Notes under the pieces: model-generated
Seen by the model: only the letters and a program-made list of their open reading frames with translations
Told to the model about the DNA's origin: nothing
Databases searched by the model: none
Made by a program: the position numbers and the translations under genes
DNA from: Streptomyces sp. NBC_01408
GTDB taxonomy: Bacteria > Actinomycetota > Actinomycetes > Streptomycetales > Streptomycetaceae
Assembly (NCBI RefSeq): GCF_026340255.1
Contig: NZ_JAPEPJ010000001.1
Span: 124,001 to 188,000 of the forward strand
DNA length: 64,000 nucleotides
Direction of reading: 5' to 3'
In this document: piece after piece, positions 1 through 10,336 of the stretch
Layout of the letters: the number at the start of each line of letters is the position of its first letter
How positions within the stretch are numbered: the first letter of the stretch is position 1

Positions 1-1427
1 GAGCGCAAGCGGGCCCTCTTCGGCTCCTGGTACGAGCTGTTCCCGCGGTCCGAGGGGGCCTTGGTCGACGCCGGGGAGGTACCGATCAGCGGGACCTTCC
101 GGACGGCCGCCGACCGGCTGCCCGCGGTCGCCGCGATGGGCTTCGACGTGGTGTACCTGCCGCCGATCCACCCCATCGGCAGCACCTACCGCAAGGGACC
201 GAACAACACGATGTCGGCGGGGAGTTGGGACCCGGGCGTGCCGTGGGCCATCGGCTCCACGGAGGGCGGGCACGACGCCGTCCACCCGGACCTCGGCACG
301 ATCGAGGACTTCGACGCCTTCGTCGCGCGCGCCCGCGAGCTGCACCTGGAGATCGCGCTCGACTTCGCCCTCCAGTGCTCGCCCGACCACCCCTGGGTGG
401 AGAAGCACCCGGAGTGGTTCCGCCACCGCGCCGACGGGACGATCGCGTACGCCGAGAACCCCCCGAAGAAGTACCAGGACATCTACCCCGTCCACTTCGA
501 CACCGACATGGCCGGCATCGTCGAGGAGACGCTCCGGATCCTGCGGTACTGGATGGCGCACGGCGTCCGCATCTTCCGGGTCGACAATCCGCACACCAAG
601 CCGGTGGTCTTCTGGCAGAAGGTGATCGCGGACATCAACAAGTCCGACCCCGACGTGATCTTCCTGGCCGAGGCCTTCACCCGCCCGGCGATGATGCGCA
701 CCCTCGCGGCCGTCGGCTTCCAGCAGTCGTACACGTACTTCACCTGGCGCAACACCAAGGCCGAGCTCACCGAGTACCTGACCGAGCTGTCCGGCGACCG
801 CTCGGCCTCCGTGATGCGGCCGAACTTCTTCGTGAACACCCCGGACATCCTCCACGAATACCTCCAGCACGGCGGGCGCCCCGCCTTCGAGGTGCGGGCC
901 GTGCTCGCCGCCACGCTGTCCCCCTCCTGGGGGGTCTACGCCGGGTACGAGCTCTGCGAGAACACCCCGGTGCGGGAGGGCAGCGAGGAGTACCTGAACT
1001 CGGAGAAGTACGAGCTCCGGCCGCGGGACTGGTCCGCGGCCGACCGCGAGGGCCGCACGATCGCCCCGCTGATCACCTCCCTGAACCGGCTGCGCCGCCG
1101 CAACCCCGCCCTCCAGCAGCTGCGCGACATCCATTTCCACCCGACCGACAACGAACAGGTGATCGCCTATTCGAAGCACGCCGGGGCCAATTCCGTACTG
1201 GTGGTCGTCAACCTCGATCCGCACCACACCCAGGAGGCGACGGTCTCGTTGGACATGCCGGTACTCGGCCTCGACTGGCACGGGTCCCTCGCGGTGCGCG
1301 ACGAGCTCACCGGCGATACCTATCACTGGGGCAGGGCGAACTACGTGCGCCTAGAGCCGGGCCGCACGCCCGCGCACGTACTTTCCGCTCTGCGACCGTC
1401 CCCGCCCACCGGAGGGTCACCCACCAC

Positions 1428-1431
<4 letters not shown>
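1..1431 (+). CDS. glgE: Alpha-1,4-glucan:maltose-1-phosphate maltosyltransferase GlgE, 5' end truncated by window
   Basis: GlgE transfers maltosyl units from maltose-1-phosphate to the non-reducing end of alpha-glucan (GH13_3). The reading frame is open from base 1 with no start, so the gene enters from outside the window; 476 residues are visible. The GH13 barrel is clear: the nucleophile Asp lies in [12 protein letters not shown], the acid/base Glu in FLAEAFTRP, and the third carboxylate in [10 protein letters not shown]. The C-terminus is the usual beta domain. Its TGA overlaps the treS ATG in an ATGA motif, so the two are probably translationally coupled. The next three genes complete the trehalose-to-glucan pathway, which supports the call. 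Confidence 0.95.
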
Positions 1432-3146
<1,715 letters not shown>

Positions 3147-3170
3147 TCGGCGGGCAGCCCCGGACGAAGA

Positions 3171-3206
3171 GGGGCGGGCAGCTCGAATGGGTCAACCGCC
3201 CGCCCC
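3171..3206 (+). terminator. Hairpin in the treS-pep2 gap
   Basis: Nine-base arms GGGGCGGGC (3171-3179) and GCCCGCCCC (3198-3206) are separated by 18 bases in the 167-bp gap between treS and pep2. There is no T-run after it. It may be a weak terminator or an mRNA processing/attenuation point that lowers expression of pep2-glgB relative to glgE-treS. Confidence 0.4.
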
Positions 3207-3313
3207 TGTACGGATCATCCTGACCCGACACTCGCACACGCCGGAGAAGCAACTGCCGCACATCCGGGACACTCTGCGCATTCTGTGACGGCCCGGGGAA
3301 AGGACGCGACGCC

Positions 3314-4819
3314 ATGTCGGAGGCTGCATCCGCCCGGAGCCGGCTGGCGGCCGACCGGGCCGCCGGGATCGGCCCGCTGGAACCGATGCTGCGGGCCTGG
3401 CTGCCCGCACAGCGCTGGTTCGCGGGCAAGGGCCGCACCATCAGCAGGCTCAGGGCGGTCTCGGCCGCCGAACTGCTGCCCCCGGGCTCCACCCCCGGAC
3501 TGCTGCACCTGCTCCTCGACGTGGACGGGGACTGCTACCAACTGCTGCTGGGCATCCGCCCGTCCCTGCCGCCCGCGCTCGCGCCCACCCTGATCGGCCA
3601 CGCCGAGGACGGCCCGTACGCGGGCCGGGCCGTGTACGAGGCCCTCGGCGACCCCCGGCTGGCGGCGATGCTGCTGGAGCGGCTGCGCTCCCCCGGCACC
3701 CTGGGCCCGCTCCGCTTCGACCGGGACCCGCAGGCTGCCGTACCGGCCGGCCTGGTCCCCCGGCCGCTGTCCGGGGAGCAGACCAACTCGTCCCTCATCT
3801 ACGGAGATTCGTTCATCCTCAAGGTGTTCCGCCGGGTCGGCCCCGGGGTCAACCCGGACCTGGAGCTGCCCAGGGCCCTGGCCGCCGCCGGCTGCGCCCG
3901 CGTCCCGGCGCCCGTCGCCTGGTACGAGGCCGAGCTGCCCGGCAGCGAGCCGCTGACCCTGGGCGTCCTCCAGCCCTACCTGCGCGGCTCCGACGACGGC
4001 TGGCAGCTGGCGCTGCGCCGGCTGGGGGCCGGGGAGGACTTCGCCGCCGAGGCGAACGCGCTCGGCCGGGCCACCGCCGAGGTGCACAGCGCGCTCGCGG
4101 GCACCCTGCCCACGCTCGCGCTCGGCCCCGAGCAGACCGCCCGGCTCGCCGCCGGGATGACGGCGCGGCTGGCGGCCACCGCCCGCGAGGTGCCCGCGCT
4201 GCGGGCCTACGAGGCGGGGCTGCGGGGGGCCTTCGACGCGCTGGCCGCCTCGCGCGGTACGGGGGTCGCCGCCCAGCGGATCCACGGGGACCTCCATCTG
4301 GGGCAGACCCTGCGCACCCTGGACGGCTCCTGGTCGTTGATCGACTTCGAGGGCGAGCCGGCCCGGCCGCTGGCCGACCGGCGCCGCCCCGAACCGGCCG
4401 TGCGCGACATCGCCGGGATGCTGCGCTCCTTCGACTACGCCGCCCGCTCGCACCGGCCGTTCGCCCCCGCCTGGGCGGACGACTGCCGGGCCGCCTTCTG
4501 CGAGGGCTACGCCCGCACCACCGGGCGCGACCCGCGGGAGGACCCCGTACTGCTGCGGGCGTACGAGACCGACAAGGCGGTGTACGAGGCCCGGTACGAG
4601 TCCCGGCACCGCCCCGACTGGCTGCACGTGCCGATGGCCGCGATCCGGCGGCTCGCCTCCGGCACGGACCGGAGCTTCGGCCGGGCCATGCCGGGCCCGG
4701 GGTCCGTCGCCCGCCCGGGCCCGGCCACGGGTGCCGGTCCGGGTGCCGGATCCGGTGAAACCTTCCCCTCCCTGTCCCCCCACCCCCGCCCGCAGCCGCC
4801 TAGGAGGCCGCACACGTGA
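3314..4819 (+). CDS. pep2: Maltokinase (Pep2/Mak)
   Basis: Phosphorylates maltose with ATP to maltose-1-phosphate, the donor for GlgE. The 501-residue protein begins with the maltokinase signature PMLRAWLPAQRWFAGKGR and carries an aminoglycoside-phosphotransferase-type active site: HGDLHLGQTL near residue 323 (catalytic Asp) and LIDFEGEPARPLADRR about 20 residues later (metal-binding Asp). The last 50 residues are a Gly/Pro-rich tail of low complexity. The start is the first ATG before the conserved region. Its stop overlaps the glgB GTG start (GTGA), so the two are coupled. Confidence 0.93.
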   Translation: MSEAASARSRLAADRAAGIGPLEPMLRAWLPAQRWFAGKGRTISRLRAVSAAELLPPGSTPGLLHLLLDVDGDCYQLLLGIRPSLPPALAPTLIGHAEDGPYAGRAVYEALGDPRLAAMLLERLRSPGTLGPLRFDRDPQAAVPAGLVPRPLSGEQTNSSLIYGDSFILKVFRRVGPGVNPDLELPRALAAAGCARVPAPVAWYEAELPGSEPLTLGVLQPYLRGSDDGWQLALRRLGAGEDFAAEANALGRATAEVHSALAGTLPTLALGPEQTARLAAGMTARLAATAREVPALRAYEAGLRGAFDALAASRGTGVAAQRIHGDLHLGQTLRTLDGSWSLIDFEGEPARPLADRRRPEPAVRDIAGMLRSFDYAARSHRPFAPAWADDCRAAFCEGYARTTGRDPREDPVLLRAYETDKAVYEARYESRHRPDWLHVPMAAIRRLASGTDRSFGRAMPGPGSVARPGPATGAGPGAGSGETFPSLSPHPRPQPPRRPHT

Positions 4820-7155
4820 GCCCCGCCCGTCAGTCCCCCTCCACCACCTCGCCGTCCCCGGCACCGGCCGCCCCCGCGGCCCCGGCTCCGGCCGCGGCCC
4901 CGGGCCGCGGAGCGCCGGTCGCGGCGGCGCGCAAACCCAAGGCGTCGGCGCCGCGCGCCCGGAGGGCTCCCGAGCGCGGGCTCCGGCCGGCGCCCGCCCT
5001 CGGCGGTGACGAACGGGCCCGGCTGCTGGAGGGCCGCCACCACGATCCGCACGCCGTGCTGGGCGCGCGCACCCAGCGGGGCGGGTTGGCCTTCCGCGTG
5101 CTGCGCCCGTACGCCAAGGCGGTCACCGTCGTGGCCAAGGGGCTGCGCGCCGAGCTCCTCGACGACGGCGACGGGCTGTTCTCCGGGCTGCTGCCGCTCA
5201 CCGGGGTGCCGGACTACCGGCTGCTGGTCACGTACGACAGCGACGAGATCGAGGTCCACGACCCGTACCGGTTCCTACCCGCGCTCGGCGAGCTGGACCT
5301 GCACCTGATCGGGGAGGGCCGGCACGAGCAGCTGTGGAAGGCGCTCGGGTCCGAGCCGATGGAGCACCAGGGGGTGGCAGGCACCCGCTTCACGGTGTGG
5401 GCGCCGAACGCCCAGGGGGTCCGGGTCACCGGGGACTTCTCCTACTGGGACTCCGTCGCCTACCCGATGCGCTCCCTGGGCGCGACCGGGGTGTGGGAGC
5501 TGTTCCTGCCGGGCGTGGCCGAGGGCGCGCTGTACAAGTACGACATCACCCGGCCCGACGGCAGCCACACCCTGCGCGCCGACCCGATGGCCCGGTCGGC
5601 GGAGGTCCCCCCGGCGAACGCCTCGGTGGTCTCCGCCTCGCGGTACGTGTGGCAGGACGACCGGTGGATGGCGGAGCGGGGCGCCCGCCCGGCCCACCAG
5701 GCCCCCCTGTCGGTGTACGAGGTGCACCTGGCGTCCTGGCGGCCCGGTCTCTCGTACCGGCAGCTGGCGGAGCAGCTCCCGGCCTACGTGAAGGAGCTGG
5801 GCTTCACGCACGTGGAGCTGATGCCGGTCGCCGAGCACCCCTTCGGCGGCTCGTGGGGGTACCAGGTCACCGGCTTCTACGCGCCGACCTCGCGGATGGG
5901 CACCCCGGACGACTTCCGCTGCCTGGTGGACGCGCTGCACGGGGCGGGGATCGGGGTGATCGTCGACTGGGTGCCGGCGCACTTCCCGCGCGACGACTGG
6001 GCCCTCGCCGAGTTCGACGGGCGGCCGCTGTACGAGCACCAGGACCCGCGGCGGGCCGCGCACCCGGACTGGGGGACGCTGGAGTTCGACTACGGCCGCA
6101 AGGAGGTCCGCAACTTCCTCGTCGCCAACGCCGTGTACTGGTGCGAGGAGTTCCACGTGGACGGGCTGCGCGTGGACGCGGTGGCCTCGATGCTCTACCT
6201 CGACTACTCGCGGAGCGAGGGCGAGTGGACGCCCAACGAGCACGGCGGACGGGAGAACCTGGACGCGGTGGCGCTGCTCCAGGAGATGAACGCCACCGTG
6301 TACCGGCGCTGCCCCGGGGTGGTGACCATCGCGGAGGAGTCCACCGCCTGGGAGGGCGTGACCCGGCCGACGGACTGCGGCGGTCTCGGCTTCGGGCTGA
6401 AGTGGAACATGGGCTGGATGCACGACACCCTGCGCTACATGTCGAAGGAGTCGGTGCACCGCAAGTACCACCACAACGACATGACCTTCGGGATGGTGTA
6501 CGCCTTCAGCGAGAACTACGTGCTGCCGATCTCGCACGACGAGGTGGTGCACGGCAAGGGCTCGCTGGTGTCGAAGATGCCCGGGCAGGACTGGTGGCAG
6601 CGGCGGGCCGCGCACCGGGCGTACCTGGGCTTCATGTGGGCCCATCCCGGCAAGCAACTGCTCTTCATGGGGCAGGAGTTCGCCCAGGGTTCGGAGTGGT
6701 CGGAGGTGTACGGGCCGGACTGGTGGCTGCTGGACTCCTCCTACGCCGCGGCCGCCGACCACCGGGGCGTGCGCGACCTCGTGCGCGACCTGAACCGCGC
6801 GTATACGGCGGCGCCCGCGCTGTGGGAGCGGGACAGCGTGCCGGAGGGCTTCGCCTGGGTGGAGGCGGACGCGGCGCAGGACAACGTGTTCGCCTTCCTG
6901 CGGTACGCGCAGGACGGGTCGCAGCTGCTCGCGGTGTCGAACTTCTCGCCGGTGGTCCGGCACGGCTACCGCATCGGGGTGCCCGAGGAGGTGCCGCTGT
7001 GGCGGGAGGTCCTCAACACCGACCACCAGGCCTACGGCGGCAGCGGCGTCCACCACGCACAGCCGCTGCGGCCGGAGCCGGTTCCGGCGCAGGGCCGGCC
7101 GGCGAGCCTGCGGATGACCCTCCCGCCCCTGGCGACGGTCTGGCTCAGGCCGTAG
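4816..7155 (+). CDS. glgB: 1,4-alpha-glucan branching enzyme GlgB
   Basis: Introduces alpha-1,6 branches into the glucan built by GlgE. The 779-residue protein has a roughly 65-residue Pro/Ala/basic N-terminal extension, then CBM48-type N domains (HHDPHAVLGAR; FTVWAPNAQGVRVTGDF), the GH13_9 barrel with catalytic Asp in GLRVDAVASML, Glu in TIAEESTAWEGV and Asp in SHDEVVHGKGSL, and a C-terminal beta domain. The GTG start at 4816 is chosen because AGGAGG lies 8 nt upstream and it overlaps the pep2 stop. Its last 11 bases overlap the 3' end of the convergent thioredoxin gene, so the two transcripts must be antisense at their ends. Confidence 0.95.
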   Translation: MSPARQSPSTTSPSPAPAAPAAPAPAAAPGRGAPVAAARKPKASAPRARRAPERGLRPAPALGGDERARLLEGRHHDPHAVLGARTQRGGLAFRVLRPYAKAVTVVAKGLRAELLDDGDGLFSGLLPLTGVPDYRLLVTYDSDEIEVHDPYRFLPALGELDLHLIGEGRHEQLWKALGSEPMEHQGVAGTRFTVWAPNAQGVRVTGDFSYWDSVAYPMRSLGATGVWELFLPGVAEGALYKYDITRPDGSHTLRADPMARSAEVPPANASVVSASRYVWQDDRWMAERGARPAHQAPLSVYEVHLASWRPGLSYRQLAEQLPAYVKELGFTHVELMPVAEHPFGGSWGYQVTGFYAPTSRMGTPDDFRCLVDALHGAGIGVIVDWVPAHFPRDDWALAEFDGRPLYEHQDPRRAAHPDWGTLEFDYGRKEVRNFLVANAVYWCEEFHVDGLRVDAVASMLYLDYSRSEGEWTPNEHGGRENLDAVALLQEMNATVYRRCPGVVTIAEESTAWEGVTRPTDCGGLGFGLKWNMGWMHDTLRYMSKESVHRKYHHNDMTFGMVYAFSENYVLPISHDEVVHGKGSLVSKMPGQDWWQRRAAHRAYLGFMWAHPGKQLLFMGQEFAQGSEWSEVYGPDWWLLDSSYAAAADHRGVRDLVRDLNRAYTAAPALWERDSVPEGFAWVEADAAQDNVFAFLRYAQDGSQLLAVSNFSPVVRHGYRIGVPEEVPLWREVLNTDHQAYGGSGVHHAQPLRPEPVPAQGRPASLRMTLPPLATVWLRP

Positions 7156-7498
7156 CGGCCGCCGCCAGCTCCTCCTCCAGTTCCTGGAGGAGCCGGCGTT
7201 TGGCCCGGGCACCGACCAGCTGCTTCACGGGCTCGCCGTCTCGGAAGACGAGCAGGGTCGGCATGGACAGCACCCCGTACCGGGTGACGGTCCCGGGGTT
7301 GCTGTCCGCGTCGATCTGCACGACCTTGAGGCGGTCGGCCTCCTCGGCGGCCACCGCGGACAGGACGGGGGCGAGCTGGCGGCAGGGGCCGCACCAGTCC
7401 GCGGTGAACTCCACGAGGACGGGCCGTCCCCGCACCCCCAGCACCTCGGCCTCGAAGTCCTCGTCGGTCACTTCCGCCACGCCTTGTGCGCGCACCAT
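7145..7498 (-). CDS. Thioredoxin
   Basis: A 117-residue single-domain thioredoxin with the full active site WCGPC (residues about 35-39) and the cis-Pro loop MPTLLVF; it should reduce disulfides in cytoplasmic proteins using thioredoxin reductase. It is preceded on the same strand, 49 nt away, by a MerR-family regulator gene, so the pair is probably one transcript under the MerR operator. The C-terminus is a charged helix ending in an Ala run and overlaps the convergent glgB 3' end by 11 nt. Confidence 0.9.
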   Translation of the reverse strand: MVRAQGVAEVTDEDFEAEVLGVRGRPVLVEFTADWCGPCRQLAPVLSAVAAEEADRLKVVQIDADSNPGTVTRYGVLSMPTLLVFRDGEPVKQLVGARAKRRLLQELEEELAAAATA

Positions 7499-7547
7499 GT
7501 CGTTTCCCCTCTCGTTCGTGATGTGGGTCGCCGCGCCTGCGGGCAGG

Positions 7548-7940
7548 TCAGCCCGTCATCTCGCAGCGCGGCGGCGCGGCCGCACCGGCGGCCTCCTCGG
7601 CGCCGGCCAGCTGCCGCGCGACCTGTTCGCGTACGCCGGTCAGCTGGCCGATCAGGCCGTCCAGCTCGGCGAGCTTGCGCCGGTAGACGGCGAGCGAGGC
7701 CGGACAGGAGTCCCCGGCCGGATGCCCGGCGCGCAGGCAGTCCACGAAGGGCCGGGTCTCCTCCAGCTCGAACCCGAAGTCCTGGAGCATGCGGATCTGG
7801 CGCAGCAGCCGCAGGTCTTCCTCGTCGTAGGTCCGGTAGCCGTTGCCGTCCCGCCGCGCGGGCAGCAGTCCCCGCGACTCGTAGTACCTGAGCGTCCGGG
7901 TAGTGGTCCCGGCCCGCTCGGCCAGTTCGCCGATGCGCAT
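7548..7940 (-). CDS. MerR-family transcriptional regulator
   Basis: A 130-residue MerR protein: N-terminal winged helix-turn-helix MRIGELAERAGTTTRTLRYYESRGLL, then a long dimerisation helix and a short tail. The open frame extends upstream, but the start at 7940 is chosen because the MerR domain always begins with this MxIGELA sequence; the upstream codons are non-coding in character. Three cysteines follow the DNA-binding domain (VDC, DSC, RCE), so metal or redox sensing is possible, and the adjacent thioredoxin makes redox more attractive; this is inference. A MerR-type operator palindrome lies directly upstream. Confidence 0.85.
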   Translation of the reverse strand: MRIGELAERAGTTTRTLRYYESRGLLPARRDGNGYRTYDEEDLRLLRQIRMLQDFGFELEETRPFVDCLRAGHPAGDSCPASLAVYRRKLAELDGLIGQLTGVREQVARQLAGAEEAAGAAAPPRCEMTG

Positions 7941-7954
7941 GTCCCGACCGTAAT

Positions 7955-7974
7955 CCTTGACGCGGACGTCAAGG
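7955..7974. promoter_or_regulatory. MerR-type operator upstream of merR-thioredoxin
   Basis: Seven-base perfect arms CCTTGAC (7955-7961) and GTCAAGG (7968-7974) around a 6-bp centre, 14 bp upstream of the merR start. Size and form match operators of MerR proteins, which bind within the promoter spacer and untwist it. TTGAC inside the palindrome can serve as the -35 on the minus strand. Confidence 0.65.
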
Positions 7975-8266
7975 CAAGAGGTGGTGCGGGGCCCCTCGCC
8001 ACCCCCGTATGCGAGGGGGCCCCGATAGGGGGCACGGACGGGAGGGGCGGCTGGTTCACGGGGGATGAACGGTGTCACGGGTCTTGCACCGACGGGCAAT
8101 GGCTGGAACCGTATCCTTGGAATGGATCTTACGGCGGCACCGATTACCGGACAGTCGCTAAGAAAACCGACTAATGCCCCTAACTCCATAGGACTTTCCT
8201 ACGAGTTATGGGCTTGTTTGTTTGGTTTGTAGTCGCCACACCCCAGCCACTCCTACGGTGTGCCAT
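7975..8266. other. Intergenic region upstream of the XRE gene
   Basis: Divergent region between merR and the XRE-like gene. It is less GC-rich than the surroundings, particularly 8130-8230, which includes runs such as TTGTTTGTTTGG. No complete -35/-10 pair or long palindrome was recognised on the plus strand and no convincing small gene was found. It probably contains the promoter of the XRE gene. Confidence 0.4.
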
Positions 8267-8950
8267 GTGCACTCCAGCCCACCTTTCAATGCCCCCGCCG
8301 CGCGTCGCCTGCGCGCGGCCCTGGGCATGGCGCCCGGTCATGTCGCCTACGGCCTCCGCGCCCAGTACGGACTGCTTGTCACGCCCGAGACCGTGATGGC
8401 GTGGGAGCGTGGCGAGATATCGCCCTCTTCCGTCGAGCTCACCGCTCTCGCAGGTGTCCTGTGGTGCTCGCCCGGCGAGCTGCTCGCCGAGCCGGTCACC
8501 TTGCGGGAGCACCGGATCTCCAGGGGACTGACCGCCGAGGAGCTGGCCCGGCGGGTCGGGCTGGAGACGAACTCGTACCAGAAGATGGAGGACACCGGGC
8601 GCTGGCGGGGCAACGAACGGCAGTCCGCGGCGCTCGCGGCCCTGCTGGGGCTGACGCTCGCCCAGTTCGTGACGGCGACCGGCAAGCAGGAGGAGCTCGC
8701 CGAGCTGCTGCGCAGCTCGGTGACCACGCGCTGGCAGGCGTACGTGAAGCCGCTGGGCAAACTGCTGCCGATCCCCAAGGCGCACCTGGAGCGGGTGCTG
8801 GACCAGCTGCACGGGGAGTACCAGTCGCGGATGGTGGCGACCCTGAGCTGGGGCGGCGGTGAGGGCGAGGCCGGGAGCGGCGACTCGGGGCGGGAGTTCC
8901 TCGCGGAGATCGTGGACCGGTTCTGGCGCCTGGCGGGCGGTGCGGCGTAG
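8267..8950 (+). CDS. XRE/helix-turn-helix regulator-like protein
   Basis: About 227 residues. Two helix-turn-helix-like segments are visible: PGHVAYGLRAQYGLLVTPETVMAWERG near the N-terminus (form of a phage-repressor recognition fold) and REHRISRGLTAEELARRVGLETNSYQKMED in the middle (Cro/C1 type). The C-terminal part is helical without a recognised motif. This double-HTH protein looks like a conserved Streptomyces family of unknown target. The start is uncertain: GTG at 8258 or 8267, or TTG at 8222; none has a good ribosome binding site. Convergent with pfkA through a strong shared terminator. Confidence 0.7.
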   Translation: MHSSPPFNAPAARRLRAALGMAPGHVAYGLRAQYGLLVTPETVMAWERGEISPSSVELTALAGVLWCSPGELLAEPVTLREHRISRGLTAEELARRVGLETNSYQKMEDTGRWRGNERQSAALAALLGLTLAQFVTATGKQEELAELLRSSVTTRWQAYVKPLGKLLPIPKAHLERVLDQLHGEYQSRMVATLSWGGGEGEAGSGDSGREFLAEIVDRFWRLAGGAA

Positions 8951-8978
8951 GACACGTCCCCGCCGGGCCCCGCGACGG

Positions 8979-9026
8979 CGAACGGCCCCGGGCCCGTCCC
9001 CGAGGGGGAGGGACCGGGGCCGTTCG
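8979..9026. terminator. Bidirectional terminator between the XRE gene and pfkA
   Basis: Thirteen-base perfect arms (8979-8991 and 9014-9026, CGAACGGCCCCGG and complement) lie between two converging genes. Long GC-rich stems without T-runs are the usual intrinsic terminator form in Streptomyces. Confidence 0.8.
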
Positions 9027-9086
9027 GCGGCGCGATCGGGGGCGGAAGCCCCTGCCCCGGGGGCCGCAGGTCCCGCCCGGGGCGGT

Positions 9087-10112
9087 TCAGAAGACCGACT
9101 CGGCCTCGTACACGCGCTCCTCGGGGACGGTCTTCAGCTCGGTGACCGCCTGGGCCAGCGGGGCCATCACGATGTCGGTGCCGCGCAGGGCGGTCATGTT
9201 GCCGAAGTCGCCGCGGTGGACGGCCTCCACGGCGTGCCAGCCGAACCGGGTCGCGAGCACCCGGTCGTAGGCGGTGGGGGTGCCGCCGCGCTGGACGTGG
9301 CCGAGGATGACCGGGCGGGCCTCCTTGCCCAGGCGGTGCTCCAGCTCGACGGCGAGGCGGTTGCCGATGCCGGCGAAGCGCTCGTGACCGTACTGGTCGA
9401 TCGCGCCCTTCTCGTACGGCATGGAGCCCTCGGCCGGGTGCGCGCCCTCGGCGACGCAGACGACGGCGAACTTCTTACCGCGGGAGAACCGCTCCTCCAC
9501 CATCTTCACCAGGGCGTCCACCTCGAAGGGGCGCTCCGGCAGGCAGATCCCGTGGGCGCCGCCGGCCATACCGGACTCCAGGGCGATCCAGCCCGCGTGG
9601 CGCCCCATGACCTCGACCACCATGACGCGCTGGTGCGACTCGGCGGTGGTCTTGAGGCGGTCGATGGCCTCGGTGGCGACCATGACGGCGGTGTCGAAGC
9701 CGAAGGTGCGGTCGGTGGAGGAGATGTCGTTGTCGATGGTCTTCGGCACGCCGACGACGGGCATCCCGGCGTCCGACAGCATCCGGGCTGCCGTCAGGGT
9801 GCCCTCGCCGCCGATCGGGATGAGGGCGTCGATGCCGTAGCGCTTCGCCAATTCCTGCGCGTTCTCGGCGGCTTCGTGCAGGCGGGCGCGCTCCATGCGG
9901 GCCGACCCCAGGATCGTGCCGCCACGGGCGAGGATGCCGCTGACGGCATTGATGTCGAGGGGGCGGTAATGGCCGTCCAGGAGGCCCTTGAAACCGTCCT
10001 CGAAGCCGATGACCTCGTCGCCGTGGCCGACCAGGGCACGGTGTACGACCGAACGGATGACAGCGTTCAGGCCGGGGCAGTCGCCGCCTGCGGTGAGAAC
10101 TCCGATACGCAT
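9087..10112 (-). CDS. pfkA: ATP-dependent 6-phosphofructokinase PfkA
   Basis: Phosphorylates fructose-6-phosphate to fructose-1,6-bisphosphate, committing hexose to glycolysis. The 341-residue protein starts MRIGVLTAGGDCPGLNAVI, the nucleotide-binding loop of the family, and has GVPKTIDNDISSTDRTFGFDTA with the catalytic Asp of TIDND, and MGRHAGWIA with the substrate-binding Arg. The frame is open further upstream but this ATG at 10112 is the conserved family start. Divergent from pta across 224 bp, so the region probably holds both promoters. Confidence 0.95.
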   Translation of the reverse strand: MRIGVLTAGGDCPGLNAVIRSVVHRALVGHGDEVIGFEDGFKGLLDGHYRPLDINAVSGILARGGTILGSARMERARLHEAAENAQELAKRYGIDALIPIGGEGTLTAARMLSDAGMPVVGVPKTIDNDISSTDRTFGFDTAVMVATEAIDRLKTTAESHQRVMVVEVMGRHAGWIALESGMAGGAHGICLPERPFEVDALVKMVEERFSRGKKFAVVCVAEGAHPAEGSMPYEKGAIDQYGHERFAGIGNRLAVELEHRLGKEARPVILGHVQRGGTPTAYDRVLATRFGWHAVEAVHRGDFGNMTALRGTDIVMAPLAQAVTELKTVPEERVYEAESVF

Positions 10113-10336
10113 CGTCCTGTGTCTCCTGCCGTACATATGAAGGGCGTAATGGTGAAGCCTGTCCGATTGTTCCACGGGCCGGGGGTGCCCCGCGTCTTCT
10201 GGTACTCCTGCCACCGGGCCCTTCGACCCTCCCCGCCAGGCCTTTTTCCGGCGGGCGTCCTAACCACTGGCGGAGGTATTGTCAAGAGGTCAAGCCAGAT
10301 CAATCAGACATTCGCAGCAGGGACGGGAGAGCACGC

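Noticed and set aside
225..1427. 5' extension of the treS frame over 1200 bp
   Set aside because: It overlaps glgE in another frame and encodes Arg/Pro-rich nonsense; the true start is the ATG at 1428.
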